Assembly (NCBI GenBank): GCA_902776935.1
Contig: CACYRS010000001.1
Coordinates: forward strand, 1-64,000
Direction: 5' to 3'
Length of the DNA stretch: 64,000 nt
From: an uncultured Prevotellaceae bacterium
GTDB taxonomy: Bacteria > Bacteroidota > Bacteroidia > Bacteroidales > Bacteroidaceae
Shown: piece by piece, positions 7,913-18,480 of the stretch
How positions within the stretch are numbered: the first letter of the stretch is position 1
How the letters are laid out: each line of letters starts with the position of its first letter
The notes under the pieces: generated by a model
What the model was told of the DNA's origin: nothing
Seen by the model: only the letters and a program-made list of their open reading frames with translations
The model's database searches: none
Program-made: the position numbers and the translations under genes

Positions 7913-10900
7913 ATGAACAACAAAATATTCAGATTTTTCCTGCTCGCAGGGTTGATGCTCCTCTCTTTGGGAGCATCGGCTCAGAGCAAGGTTACCGGAA
8001 AGGTGGTTGACGCCAATGGTGAAGAGATCATCGGTGCCACTGTCAGGGAGGCGGGCACCAAGAATGCCACCGTTACTGACTTCGACGGTAACTATGCAAT
8101 CACGGTTGGTCCGAATGCTACACTGAACATCTCTTATATAGGTTATAAGGATGTGTCAGTGAAGGTAAACGGCCGGTCCGTAGTAGACATCACCATGACT
8201 GGTGACGAGACAGCCCTTGAGGAGGTCGTTGTCGTAGGTTATGGTCAGCAGAAGAAGGAGAGTGTGATCGGTGCTATCTCTCAGGTGACATCTAAGGATC
8301 TGCTCTCTACTCCTGCAGCCAACGTTTCCCAGGCCATCGCCGGTAAGATTCCAGGAGTCATCACCTCACAGACATCAGGTGCTCCAGGTGCCGATGATGC
8401 ACAGATTTTCATTCGTGGTCGTGCCACATTCGCAGGCGACGCACAGCCTCTGATCCTTGTGGATGGTGTTGAGCGCTCGTTCTCACAGATTGCTCCCGAC
8501 GATATCGAGACCATCTCCGTTCTTAAGGATGCATCTGCAACAGCCGTTTACGGTGTGCGCGGTGCTAACGGTGTTATGCTTATCACCACTAAGCGCGGTA
8601 AGGAACAGAAGCCAGTAGTAAGTCTTACTGCCAACTTCCAGTTCCAGAGTCCTACCCGCAAGAACACATATCTTAACAGCTACGATACTGTCAAGCTACT
8701 TGAGGAGGCACTTTCCAATGACGGTCTGCCCTCACAGTATTCTTCTTATGACATCGACATGTTCCAGAAGAGTGTTAATGGTCAGCTCTCAGGAGCCGAT
8801 GCACTGCTCTACCCTAATGTCGACTGGTATGACGAGGTTCTCAAGAGTTCTGCTCCTGCACAGCGTTACAATGCATCAGTACGCGGAGGAACAAAGCGCA
8901 TGCGCTACTACGCATCTCTGGAATACTATAACCAAGGTTCGCTCTTCAAGAACCTGAGCCGTGATGCATACGGTAATTCCTCAAGTTTGGGTTATAACCG
9001 CTATGCCTTCCGTGCAAATGCAGACTTCTTCCTGACAAAGGACCTGACTTTCTCTGTCAACTTCGGTACCCGTTTTGAGGAGCGCAGAGGTCCAAACACC
9101 AACGAGACAGCTGGTTATAGCGAGACCTTCTACGAGCTGAACCACGAGCCAGGATGGGTTTATCCCGTTAAGTATGAGATTCCGAATGGTGAGACCATAA
9201 AGACTCTCTGGGGAGGTAACGCACAGTATCAGAACAATATCGTTGGCCGTCTGTCAGATGCCGGATACTATAAAGGTATCAACACCATCAATGAGACCAA
9301 CTTCATCTTTGACTATAAGATGGACTGGCTGACAAAGGGACTGTCGGCCAAGGCAATGATGTCATTCGACTACGACAACTACCACCGTGACCGTTTCACA
9401 CGCAGCTTTGCCACTTACGAGCCTGCCGACCGTGCTAACTACAATGACGGCAACTATCAGAATATGGACTCATATATCAAGTATAATACAGATACTAATA
9501 TGACCAACTCCTTTGATACCAGTGACGGCAGTGCTGATAAATATGCTATCTACAAACTCTACATGGAAGCACAGCTGAATTACGCGCGTGTATTTAATGA
9601 GGTACATGATGTGACAGCGATGGTGCTTTACATGCAGAACGACTATCGTAACAACTCCGAACTGGCACAACGCTACCAGGGTGTTGTTGGTCGTATTACC
9701 TATGGCTACAATGAGCGTTACTATGCTGAGTTCAATGCCGGTTACAACGGCTCTGAGAACTTTGTCAAGGGCAAGCGCTTCGGTTTCTTCCCCGCTTTCT
9801 CTCTGGGTTGGCGAATCACCAATGAGAAATTCATGGAAGGAACAAAGGACTGGTTGTCGAACCTGAAACTCCGTGCCAGCTATGGTGAGGTCGGTAATGA
9901 CAAGTATTCAGGCCAGCGTTTCCTGTATGAGCAGAAATGGAGTCAGATTAGTAACGACTACTACTTCGGTACCACAGGAACAACAGGTATCTATGAGCAG
10001 CAGTATCCTAACTTCGATGTAACCTGGGAGCGCGCCAAGAAGTACAATGTAGGTCTGGAATTCAACTTACTGAACAGCCTGATTACCGGTAATATCGATT
10101 ACTTCTACGAGAAACGTAACGACATTCTTACAGAGTATCTGACCCGTCCACAATGGGTGGGAGTAACAATGGCAGTAGCCAACCTCGGTAAGACCAAGAA
10201 CTCCGGTCTTGAAATTGAACTTCATCATAACAATACTATCGGCAAGGACTTCCAATACAATGTAGGTCTTACATTCTCTCACGCAAAGAATGAGATTCTC
10301 TCAAGAGACGAGCCTGCCGGTACAACAGACTACCGCAAACGTGAAGGTCATCCAATCGGTCAGTATTTCGGTCTCGTTGCCGACGGTTTCCTGACAGCTG
10401 CCGACTGTGTCGAGGGCGGATACATCGACCTGCACAAGGCAACGTTCATCACCAACCGCCTTCAGCCAGGTGACCTGAAGTATGTTGACATGAACAACGA
10501 CGGCTTTATCGATGACCGTGATGAGACATTCATCGGTTATAGCGATATACCGGAGAATACATACGCACTGACTCTGGGAGCTAACTATAAAGGATGGGGC
10601 TTCTCAGTGATGTTCCAAGGTGTTGACCATGTTAGCCGCTATTACGATGCAGAGGCTATGTATGCCTTCATCAATGGTGGAAAGGTCAAGGAGCACCATC
10701 TTAACCGCTGGAACCCGGCTCTCAGTGAACAGGAGAATCTTGCAAATGCAGATTATCCACTGCTTCATTATGCTTCAAACGGTGATCATAATCAGCGCCA
10801 GAATTCCTTCTTCCTTAAGAACGGTGCTTTCGTACGTCTGAAGAATATTGAGTTGAGTTATACACTGCCTCAGAACTGGATTAAGTATGTAGGCATGAGT

Positions 10901-11038
10901 CAGTGCCGTCTCTATGTGAATGCCAACAACCTGATTACATGGGATCACCTCGATGATCTGGTTGACCCTGAGAGCAACGGTTCCAACCGCTATCCAATCT
11001 GTAAGACGATTAACTTCGGTTTGAACGTAACATTCTAA
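7913..11038 (+). CDS. SusC-like TonB-dependent outer-membrane transporter
   Basis: This 1041-residue protein has a signal peptide ending LGASAQ (about residue 24) and a carboxypeptidase-regulatory-like N-terminal domain (VTGKVVDANGEEIIGATV). The TonB-box/plug junction EEVVVVGYGQQKKES is followed by a plug with ITVLKDASATAVYGVRGANGV-type sequence, then the 22-strand barrel ending in GLNVTF. SusC proteins import oligosaccharides across the outer membrane with a SusD lid, powered by TonB. The paired susD begins 13 bp downstream. Given three GH43 genes in the same run, arabino-oligosaccharides are the probable cargo; this is inference from neighbours. Confidence 0.95.
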   Translation: MNNKIFRFFLLAGLMLLSLGASAQSKVTGKVVDANGEEIIGATVREAGTKNATVTDFDGNYAITVGPNATLNISYIGYKDVSVKVNGRSVVDITMTGDETALEEVVVVGYGQQKKESVIGAISQVTSKDLLSTPAANVSQAIAGKIPGVITSQTSGAPGADDAQIFIRGRATFAGDAQPLILVDGVERSFSQIAPDDIETISVLKDASATAVYGVRGANGVMLITTKRGKEQKPVVSLTANFQFQSPTRKNTYLNSYDTVKLLEEALSNDGLPSQYSSYDIDMFQKSVNGQLSGADALLYPNVDWYDEVLKSSAPAQRYNASVRGGTKRMRYYASLEYYNQGSLFKNLSRDAYGNSSSLGYNRYAFRANADFFLTKDLTFSVNFGTRFEERRGPNTNETAGYSETFYELNHEPGWVYPVKYEIPNGETIKTLWGGNAQYQNNIVGRLSDAGYYKGINTINETNFIFDYKMDWLTKGLSAKAMMSFDYDNYHRDRFTRSFATYEPADRANYNDGNYQNMDSYIKYNTDTNMTNSFDTSDGSADKYAIYKLYMEAQLNYARVFNEVHDVTAMVLYMQNDYRNNSELAQRYQGVVGRITYGYNERYYAEFNAGYNGSENFVKGKRFGFFPAFSLGWRITNEKFMEGTKDWLSNLKLRASYGEVGNDKYSGQRFLYEQKWSQISNDYYFGTTGTTGIYEQQYPNFDVTWERAKKYNVGLEFNLLNSLITGNIDYFYEKRNDILTEYLTRPQWVGVTMAVANLGKTKNSGLEIELHHNNTIGKDFQYNVGLTFSHAKNEILSRDEPAGTTDYRKREGHPIGQYFGLVADGFLTAADCVEGGYIDLHKATFITNRLQPGDLKYVDMNNDGFIDDRDETFIGYSDIPENTYALTLGANYKGWGFSVMFQGVDHVSRYYDAEAMYAFINGGKVKEHHLNRWNPALSEQENLANADYPLLHYASNGDHNQRQNSFFLKNGAFVRLKNIELSYTLPQNWIKYVGMSQCRLYVNANNLITWDHLDDLVDPESNGSNRYPICKTINFGLNVTF

Positions 11039-11051
11039 ATTTGCCAATTAT

Positions 11052-12794
11052 ATGAAAAAGAATATAATCATATCGACAATGGTATTCTCGCTGGCAGCAA
11101 CTTCTTGCAGCGACTTCCTCGACAAAGAGCCGAGTAACGACCTGTCAAAGGAGATCACTTTCAGCGGATGGACTACAGCACAGCAGTTCCACTGGGATAC
11201 CTATAATTTCCTGCTGCATGGTGCTCTTCGCGTCAACAACTCATGGCTCGATGCAGCTACCGACCTATCTGAATGCGCCATCCCTACTGCTGGTACACGC
11301 ACATCATTCAATATCGGAAACTACTATGGTGGCGGTGGTGCTGCTGAGTTCACAAGTCTTTGGGAAAGTCGCTATCGCGGTATCCGTAAGTGTAACATGA
11401 CTCTGGCAGAGGTTGACAATGTTGAGAGACCTGCTGACGAGACAGAAGAACTCTTTGCAAGTGAAAAGGCTCAGGTGAAGAGTGAGGCACGATTCTTCCG
11501 TGCATGGTTCTACTGGGAACTCTTCCTCCGCTATGGTCCTGTACCCCTGGTTACAGAGGTTCTTGATCCGGAGGGTGACCTGCTGAGCAACTACAAGACA
11601 CGCCCCTCTACGCGCGAGTACATTAATTTTATTATTCAGGAGCTGAACGCATGTGGCAACGGTATGCTCAGCTATGAGGATGCTACAGCCTCAAGCCGTG
11701 CAGGTCGTCTGAACCCGGCTGTGCCCGCAGCATTGCTCACCCGCATACTGCTTTACATGGCCAGCCCACGCTACGCTTCAGAAAGCGGTATCACATGGCA
11801 ACAGGCTGCTGATGCAGCAAAGACTTTTATAGAGGAATGGGGTGACAAGTACCAGCTCTATAAGGATGCTGCAAATACTGACGTTCAGAACAACTACTAT
11901 GCCCTGATACGTGACCCCTATACTGGCGGTAATAATGAAATTATCTTCTACCGTAACGATAACACCATTGGATGGGGAAGTATCAGTGCTGATACACCTA
12001 TCGGAGAAGGTGGAAGCGGTGGAAACTGTCCGAGTCAGAATCTTGTCGATATGTACGACATGATTGACGGCAGTGCTCCATTCACAAACTATGACGTTAC
12101 AGGAGCCCCGGTATATAACGGTCTCTATCCTTCAGTTAACATTGCCAGCGGCTACGACGACCAGAGCATGTGGTCAGACCGTGACCCGCGTCTTGCTGCT
12201 ACGATACTTTATCATGGTTCTCTGTGGAATAACCGTGAGATTGATGTTATTGCGGGACATGCAGACAACATGACCAGCAATGCCAACTCCACTCCTACCG
12301 GTTATTATATGCGCAAGTATATCCCGGAGACTATCCTTTCTGCAAACCACGGAGGTACAGCCCGTCGTCTGTGGACTATCATCCGCTATGCAGAGATTCT
12401 TCTCAACTATGCAGAGGCTCTCAACGAAGTTGGTTTTGAGGCTAACAAAGCCCAGATTTGCAGTCTGCTTGATCAGATCCGCAGCCGTGCAGGTATCAAA
12501 GGCAGTGTTGCTAATCGTGACGACCTCAACTCACAGTCGGCTATGCGTAACTTCATCCATAAGGAGCGTACAGTAGAGCTGGCATTCGAGGAGCATCGCC
12601 CTTGGGATGTCCGTCGCTGGAACTGTGCCAAGGAAGCTCTCTCACGTCCTATCTATGGCATTAATGTTGCTACCGATGGTACTATCACCCGTAAGGTGGC
12701 TCAGACCCGCGTATTCGAGGACAGAATGTATCTCTATCCTATACCCGAAGGAGAAGTCTGGAAGGCTGATATCGCAAACAATGCTGGTTGGTAA
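11052..12794 (+). CDS. SusD/RagB-like glycan-binding lipoprotein, partner of the first SusC
   Basis: The 580-residue product has a lipoprotein signal (SLAATSC) followed by SDFLDKEPSNDLS, the typical SusD opening. It contains the SusD features AEARFFRAWFYWELFLRYGPVPLV-like TPR helices (about 135-165) and RYAEILLNYAEALNE near residues 445-460, and closes with LYPIPEGE, the usual C-terminal signature. SusD proteins cap their SusC channel on the cell surface and bind the glycan. It lies 13 bp after susC1 and is followed directly by a second SusC/SusD pair. Confidence 0.95.
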   Translation: MKKNIIISTMVFSLAATSCSDFLDKEPSNDLSKEITFSGWTTAQQFHWDTYNFLLHGALRVNNSWLDAATDLSECAIPTAGTRTSFNIGNYYGGGGAAEFTSLWESRYRGIRKCNMTLAEVDNVERPADETEELFASEKAQVKSEARFFRAWFYWELFLRYGPVPLVTEVLDPEGDLLSNYKTRPSTREYINFIIQELNACGNGMLSYEDATASSRAGRLNPAVPAALLTRILLYMASPRYASESGITWQQAADAAKTFIEEWGDKYQLYKDAANTDVQNNYYALIRDPYTGGNNEIIFYRNDNTIGWGSISADTPIGEGGSGGNCPSQNLVDMYDMIDGSAPFTNYDVTGAPVYNGLYPSVNIASGYDDQSMWSDRDPRLAATILYHGSLWNNREIDVIAGHADNMTSNANSTPTGYYMRKYIPETILSANHGGTARRLWTIIRYAEILLNYAEALNEVGFEANKAQICSLLDQIRSRAGIKGSVANRDDLNSQSAMRNFIHKERTVELAFEEHRPWDVRRWNCAKEALSRPIYGINVATDGTITRKVAQTRVFEDRMYLYPIPEGEVWKADIANNAGW

Positions 12795-12818
12795 TCCCTA
12801 ACAATGAATTTGACGATT

Positions 12819-15800
12819 ATGAATATTAGAATCAATAAAATAGCAAAGTGTCTGCTTGTTGCAGTCTTGATGGGACTCTCCCTGACGGCCGCAGCCCAGA
12901 AATCCAACGTCCTCAAGGGTCGTGTGGTAAATGCAGACGGAGAACCTGTTGTCGGGGCTGTAGTCAATGTGGCAGAAGACAACAGAATTGTGCTGACCGA
13001 TGAGAACGGCTTCTTCACACTGAAAGGCTTCAGGGCCGATGATGACGTGTGTGCTGCCGCCCTCGGTTACGAGAACGCTGTGGTGAAAGTTGACCCCAAC
13101 GCCTCAGAGTTTGTCATCACACTTGAGTACTCTCTCCAGCCAATGGAAAAGATGATGCCTATAGCCTTCAGTAGCAAAAAGGAGAAGTATATGACTGAAA
13201 GCCGTTCGGTAGTGAAAGGTACAGAGTTGCAGCGTTATCCTGTGACTGTGTTGCAGAACACTTTCAGCTCTACTCTTCCTGGTGTCGAGACTTATGAGTG
13301 GTCATCAGAGCCTGGATGGACAGAGACCCAGATGTATATCCGTGGTATCCGTACCATGAACAGCAGTGCACGTAACCCGCTGATCATCGTTGATAACGTG
13401 GAGCGTGACCTTTCTTTCCTTGATGCATTTCCTATCGAGAACATCACCGTACTGAAGGATGCTGCTGCAACAGCTATTTATGGTATGCGTGGTGCCAACG
13501 GTGCTATCCTCGTGACAACAAAACGTGGTGAGCAGGGTAAGACAAAGATTGACTTTACCCAGGAGGTAGGTTTCCAGATGCTCACCGACAAGATGGAAAA
13601 CCAGAACTCTTACAACATGGCTCTTACACAGAACCGCGTAAAGTATCTGAACGGCCAGGATCCTCTCTGGAGCGAAGAGCAGATTGCCGAGTACAAGTTC
13701 GTCTCAGAGGGAGGACAGTATGCAGATGACGACATTCGCCGCTACAAGTACTTCAATACCAACTGGTTCGACCAACTCTATCGTAATTCGGCACCTGTCA
13801 TTAAGTCAAACATCCAGATCTCTGGTGGTAATGACCGCGCACGCTACTATGTAAGCTTCTCTTATCTCCGTCAGGAAGGTATGTGGAACAAGACAGCTAC
13901 CAGCTGGAACGATCACTTCTCTACCGACCACACGCTGAACCGTTGGAACCTGCGCACAAACATCGATATCAACGTCAACAAGTACCTCACTGTAGGCCTT
14001 GATCTCGGTGGACGTATCGATAATATCCAACAGTCACGAACTTCTGTGTTCGACCTGACAACTTTCGGTGCTGTTGAGGCAACTCCGATGGCTCCAGTAT
14101 TCTGTCCTAACGGAGCAGTCTATTCTACCGGTGCTTATTCCGGCTCAGCCCGAAACCCAATCCAGCAGATGGCATCGGGTGGTATCAACAAGAACCGTCG
14201 CCGCAACCTTTATTCTACACTGAATGTAACAGGTGACCTTGGTTCTATCACCCCTGGGCTGAAGACTAACCTCTTGATTTCATTTGATGCGTTCGACGTG
14301 TTTATGGCTTATCAGTCAAATACATACGATGCATATACATACGACTACAACAATGCCGATGTACAGAGAGTGGAGGACTTCACCTACACACGTACTAACA
14401 CTTATGCAGAGTTGAGCAATCCCACTGCCCGTGAGCGTGCCAACAGCTATAACATCAACTTCAACTACGGTTTCTCATATGACCGTGACTTCGGCAAGCA
14501 CCATGTTGATGCCCGTGCTTTCCTGCGTGCCTATCGTAACCGTGTGAACACCCTCGACTCTGAGAATCACCAGCCGGCTATGCTGTCATCACGCAGAAAC
14601 CTCTCTTGGAACGGTTATGCCAACTATGTATACGATGACCGTTATATCCTGAACGCGAGCATCTCCTACATGGGTAATGACAACTATGCACCAGAAGACC
14701 GCTGGGACACATTCTATGGAGTCGGATTAGGCTGGATCCTGAGTAATGAGAAATTCCTCAAGCGCGACTGGCTCGACTTCTGGAAGATCCGTGCAAGCTA
14801 TGGTAAGACTGGTCAGAGTGAGACGACAGGTGCCGATACCGGCCGATATCCATACCAGTCTACTTTTGGCTCTGGCACAGGATATGCCTTTGGTACCAAT
14901 GCCACATGGGTAGACGGTATGGCAGAGACATTGGCTGGTAATACCAACAACAAGTGGGAAATCTCAAGGATGGTAAATGCCGGTATGGACTGGCGTCTAT
15001 GGGGTGGCAAGCTCTATGGCTCATTCGACTACTTCAAGGAATGGCGTTCGAATATACTTATTAACCGTAACACCATACCTGCAGGAATTGGAATCTCAGT
15101 TGCACAAGACTCTTATGGCAAGGTAGAGTCCTGGGGTATCGAGGCAGTCCTCGGTCATGAGAACAAGATTGGTGACTTCAAGTATAACATTGAGGCCAGT
15201 GTAGCATGGAACACCAACCGCATCACCGAGATGGACGAGCTCGAACCTAATGAAGAGTGGCTCCGCAAGACCGGTAAGCGCATTTTCGAACAGACCTCAG
15301 TACAGGCTCTTTATGAGAGCGTGTTCAATGGAACTGTCGGTGGCTGGAACCAGTATCAGTTCGTTCAGTGGGCTTCTGATCCCGCTCTTATCGCCACATC
15401 TCATGAAGACGCCATTGCCAATCCGGAGAAGTATCCTTATAACACCGCATCTGCAGGCAATCAGCCTCTTGGAACAGCTGTCTTCAAGGACCTCAACGGC
15501 GACCGCAAGATTGACTCAAACGACATGATGCCTATCGGCTACACTATCATTCCTGAAATTACTCCAAGCATATCACTGAGTGCAGAGTATAAAGGCTTCG
15601 ACCTTAAGGTTGTCGGTACGGCATACCTGAATCGTAACGTATTCATCTCTCCTGCAGTTTCATTCTCCGGATGGTCTAACATGTCTACACATGAGGGTGT
15701 GAACTTCTGGGGTTATTACACAGACGACCCAGACGACCCTCGTAACGTGAATGCAAAGTACCCGCGTCCTGTATGGGGTGGTTACAACGCTATCGACTCT

Positions 15801-16067
15801 GACCGTGGTACTGGTACATATCAGAACGATATCTGGATTGTAAATGGTAACTATTTCGCACTGCGTAATATCGAGTTCGGCTATAGTCTACCTAAGAAAC
15901 TTATCGCAAAGGCCCGTATGACGAAGTGCCGTATCTATGTATCCGGTTACAACCTGAAGAACTGGAGTAAGCTGCCTGATGGCATGGATCCAGAGAAACC
16001 TATGAGTTACTGCTGGTGGTATCCGAAGACACGTATCTTCAACGTCGGTGTAAACATTGGGTTCTAA
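12819..16067 (+). CDS. Second SusC-like TonB-dependent transporter
   Basis: The 1082-residue protein has a signal peptide (MNIRINKIAK through SLTAAAQ). A regulatory-like domain (LKGRVVNADGEPVVGAVV) precedes a divergent plug (ITVLKDAAATAIYGMRGANGAILV) and a long barrel ending FNVGVNIGF. The segment where a TonB box is expected (about residues 110-125) does not show the common EEVVVVGYG pattern, so coupling to TonB may differ from that of the first SusC. The ATG at 12819 is preferred over one at 12804 because it gives a compact basic n-region. It starts 24 bp after susD1 and is paired with susD2. Confidence 0.93.
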   Translation: MNIRINKIAKCLLVAVLMGLSLTAAAQKSNVLKGRVVNADGEPVVGAVVNVAEDNRIVLTDENGFFTLKGFRADDDVCAAALGYENAVVKVDPNASEFVITLEYSLQPMEKMMPIAFSSKKEKYMTESRSVVKGTELQRYPVTVLQNTFSSTLPGVETYEWSSEPGWTETQMYIRGIRTMNSSARNPLIIVDNVERDLSFLDAFPIENITVLKDAAATAIYGMRGANGAILVTTKRGEQGKTKIDFTQEVGFQMLTDKMENQNSYNMALTQNRVKYLNGQDPLWSEEQIAEYKFVSEGGQYADDDIRRYKYFNTNWFDQLYRNSAPVIKSNIQISGGNDRARYYVSFSYLRQEGMWNKTATSWNDHFSTDHTLNRWNLRTNIDINVNKYLTVGLDLGGRIDNIQQSRTSVFDLTTFGAVEATPMAPVFCPNGAVYSTGAYSGSARNPIQQMASGGINKNRRRNLYSTLNVTGDLGSITPGLKTNLLISFDAFDVFMAYQSNTYDAYTYDYNNADVQRVEDFTYTRTNTYAELSNPTARERANSYNINFNYGFSYDRDFGKHHVDARAFLRAYRNRVNTLDSENHQPAMLSSRRNLSWNGYANYVYDDRYILNASISYMGNDNYAPEDRWDTFYGVGLGWILSNEKFLKRDWLDFWKIRASYGKTGQSETTGADTGRYPYQSTFGSGTGYAFGTNATWVDGMAETLAGNTNNKWEISRMVNAGMDWRLWGGKLYGSFDYFKEWRSNILINRNTIPAGIGISVAQDSYGKVESWGIEAVLGHENKIGDFKYNIEASVAWNTNRITEMDELEPNEEWLRKTGKRIFEQTSVQALYESVFNGTVGGWNQYQFVQWASDPALIATSHEDAIANPEKYPYNTASAGNQPLGTAVFKDLNGDRKIDSNDMMPIGYTIIPEITPSISLSAEYKGFDLKVVGTAYLNRNVFISPAVSFSGWSNMSTHEGVNFWGYYTDDPDDPRNVNAKYPRPVWGGYNAIDSDRGTGTYQNDIWIVNGNYFALRNIEFGYSLPKKLIAKARMTKCRIYVSGYNLKNWSKLPDGMDPEKPMSYCWWYPKTRIFNVGVNIGF

Positions 16068-16109
16068 GTTTCGCTTAATCAGACAATAAGATTTAAGAAC
16101 TAAGAGAAT

Positions 16110-17933
16110 ATGAAAAAGAATATATTGATTTCCACAATGGTGTTCGTCCTGGCAGGAGCCACTATCTCTTGCTCAGACTTCCTCGACAAGGAAGTAGACC
16201 TCACGCAACAGGCTGACAATATTTTCAGCGACTACAACAATACGCGTGGATTCCTGGCTAACATCTATACATATTTGCCAGATGCCTTCCACGGATATAC
16301 CGATGGACAGTATCTGAATGCATCAAAGGATGCCATGACCGACAATGCCGTCTCATACTGGGACGTGCACTACTATCATCAGGTGCATAACGATGCTTTC
16401 GATGCTACGAACCATCAGTTTGCCAACTACTATTACAATCTGGACACCAGAGGTATACGTGCCTGCAACCAGTTCCTTAAAAATGCCCGTACCGATGTTA
16501 TCGGTAATGCAGCAAAGACTGGTGATGACAACAAGTTAGGCGACCGTTGGATTGCAGAGGCTCGTGCTATTCGCGCAATACTTACATTTGACATGGCATG
16601 TTGGTTTGGTGATACTCCGATTTTCGTTACTGGGGAAAATGAGCCATATATCATGAATACGAGCGACCCGATGCCAGACCGCAGTTCTTTTACAGATGTA
16701 GTCGACTGGATTGTGTCTGAGTGTGACGCTATCAAGAATGCTCTGCCTTTCCGTTATCAGAACGAAGACGAGAACTGGGGACGTGTGAATGGTGCAGCAG
16801 TCTATGCACTCAAGAGTCGTGCCCTGCTCTACAAGGCCTCTCCACTGCACAATACCAGCAATGATCAAAGTTGGTGGCAGGCAGCTGCTCAGGCTGCTGA
16901 AGATTTCATCTCAGCCAACAGTGCTCTTGGAACACGTGCCTATCACCTTTATAGCACAGGTAATCCTAACAGTGATTACTACAATTGCTTCATATCCAAT
17001 CCTGTACTTAATCCAGAGTACATCCTCTCACGTTCCGTATGGACAACTGACGCTATCGAATGGGCTTGCTCACCGTGTGGCTTTGCTGGTAGCAATCAGG
17101 CCTACGGCCGTACCAACCCTACACAGAATCTCGTTGACTCTTATGAGACAATCAATGGTCTGCCAATTGACCAGGACCCCACTTATGACGAGCAGAACCC
17201 TTATGCCAACCGTGACCCACGTCTTGAGCAGACCATACTTCATCATGGTTCTATCTGGGGTGACAAGGTCAATGGCGAGGAGCGTGCCATAGACGTATGT
17301 CCTACCGGCATTGACTATGCTGAGCTTCACGGAGGAACCGTAACGGGCTATTATCCTAAGAAATTCGTCAACAACATGTCGTTCAAGAGTCCTACCTCAT
17401 ATCGCCATGCGTGCCCTATTTTCCGCTATGGGGAGATTCTACTGAATGCTGCTGAGGCATACGCTAATGCCGGCAATGCATCGAAAGCCATGGAGTATGT
17501 GAACCAGATACGTGCACGCGTAGGCATGCCTGCATATAGCGGTCTTTCCGGTTCTTCGCTCGTGGAAAGGATCCAGAATGAACGCCGCATTGAACTTGTG
17601 TTCGAGGATCACCGTTACTTTGACGAGCGCCGCTGGAAACTCTTTGAGGGCAAAACAGCATCCAGTGAGACCAATTTGCCAATGTACAAGCAGGTATATA
17701 ATCTCTATGGTGTTACACCTGACAGTGCCCCAGAAGCAGATGGTTCTTTCAAAGGGTCTTACAGCTACAATAAGAGCCTTAAGGATCCCGTTCGTGCATT
17801 CCGCAGTCCGAAGAACTATTACTTCCCGATACCAGACAATGAGATTAAGGCCATCAGCAACTGGAACCAGAACTCTGGCTGGGAACTCTCTTCAAAGAAG
17901 AATGACGATACATCTGAGACTGTTTCAGAATAG
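16110..17933 (+). CDS. Second SusD/RagB-like lipoprotein
   Basis: The 607-residue product has a lipoprotein signal ending ATISC, then SDFLDKEVDLTQQ. Core SusD features include AEARAIRAILTFDMACWFGDTPI (about residues 149-171), FRYGEILLNAAEAYANAG (about 438-455) and FEDHRYFDERRWK near residue 497, and YYFPIPDNEI close to the end. A hydrophilic tail (SSKKNDDTSETVSE) extends past the usual end. It forms a pair with the second SusC, 42 bp upstream. Two distinct pairs in one operon suggest uptake of two oligosaccharide types or sizes from one polymer. Confidence 0.94.
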   Translation: MKKNILISTMVFVLAGATISCSDFLDKEVDLTQQADNIFSDYNNTRGFLANIYTYLPDAFHGYTDGQYLNASKDAMTDNAVSYWDVHYYHQVHNDAFDATNHQFANYYYNLDTRGIRACNQFLKNARTDVIGNAAKTGDDNKLGDRWIAEARAIRAILTFDMACWFGDTPIFVTGENEPYIMNTSDPMPDRSSFTDVVDWIVSECDAIKNALPFRYQNEDENWGRVNGAAVYALKSRALLYKASPLHNTSNDQSWWQAAAQAAEDFISANSALGTRAYHLYSTGNPNSDYYNCFISNPVLNPEYILSRSVWTTDAIEWACSPCGFAGSNQAYGRTNPTQNLVDSYETINGLPIDQDPTYDEQNPYANRDPRLEQTILHHGSIWGDKVNGEERAIDVCPTGIDYAELHGGTVTGYYPKKFVNNMSFKSPTSYRHACPIFRYGEILLNAAEAYANAGNASKAMEYVNQIRARVGMPAYSGLSGSSLVERIQNERRIELVFEDHRYFDERRWKLFEGKTASSETNLPMYKQVYNLYGVTPDSAPEADGSFKGSYSYNKSLKDPVRAFRSPKNYYFPIPDNEIKAISNWNQNSGWELSSKKNDDTSETVSE

Positions 17934-17959
17934 ATTTGTTAATTGATTGATTAGTTTTT

Positions 17960-17990
17960 GGGGCAGGGCTGACTGCTCTGCCCCTCTCTT
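17960..17990 (+). terminator. Possible weak terminator or attenuator after susD2
   Basis: A stem GGGGCAG (17960-17966) pairs with CTGCCCC (17978-17984) over an 11-nt loop and is followed by TCTCTT. The T-run is poor, so it may only reduce read-through into the downstream enzyme genes. Confidence 0.45.
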
Positions 17991-18007
17991 ACTTAAAAAC
18001 GATTATG

Positions 18008-18472
18008 ATGAGGAAATTATTTACTTTATTATTACTGTGTATAGTCCTTTCGCTCAATGCAGCAGAGAAAGTGTGGTGCATTGTTGCCGATTCCGGACAG
18101 AAGATAGCTATGAGCAATGTAAGTTTTATGCTTGCATCAGATGCTTCAGAGTCGCTTAGCATTGTATGCAACAACGGCATAGTGATATACAACGTGGCAA
18201 AAATCACATTCGAAATAGCAGAACCTACTGGCATTTCCGATATAACAGATGATTCCGGAGAAGCTTCTTTCAAGGTCTTGCCTGCTTCCTCATCACTACA
18301 GATTATGGGATGTGCTGAAGGCTCAAAGATTTTTGTCTATGACAGTGGTGGCAAAATTGTCAGACAATCCATTGTAACTTCCTCAGACCATGAAGTTTCT
18401 CTTATCGGTCTGCCTTCAGGCATCTATATCCTCAGATTGGGCAATAACAGTATTAAGTTCATAAAGAAATAG
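18008..18472 (+). CDS. Small secreted protein with T9SS-like C-terminal segment
   Basis: This 154-residue protein has a signal peptide (MRKLFTLLLLCIVLSLNAAE). The middle part has the pattern NGIVIYNVAKITFE, seen in many small Prevotella exported proteins. The C-terminal 50 residues (IFVYDSGGKIVR ... GLPSGIYILRLG ... IKFIKK) resemble the sorting domain used by type IX secretion substrates. The function is unknown. It sits between susD2 and the first GH43, 8 bp before the latter. The ATG at 18008 is preferred over 18005 but they cannot be separated with certainty. No enzyme motif is visible. Confidence 0.7.
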   Translation: MRKLFTLLLLCIVLSLNAAEKVWCIVADSGQKIAMSNVSFMLASDASESLSIVCNNGIVIYNVAKITFEIAEPTGISDITDDSGEASFKVLPASSSLQIMGCAEGSKIFVYDSGGKIVRQSIVTSSDHEVSLIGLPSGIYILRLGNNSIKFIKK

Positions 18473-18480
18473 ACTGCGAT

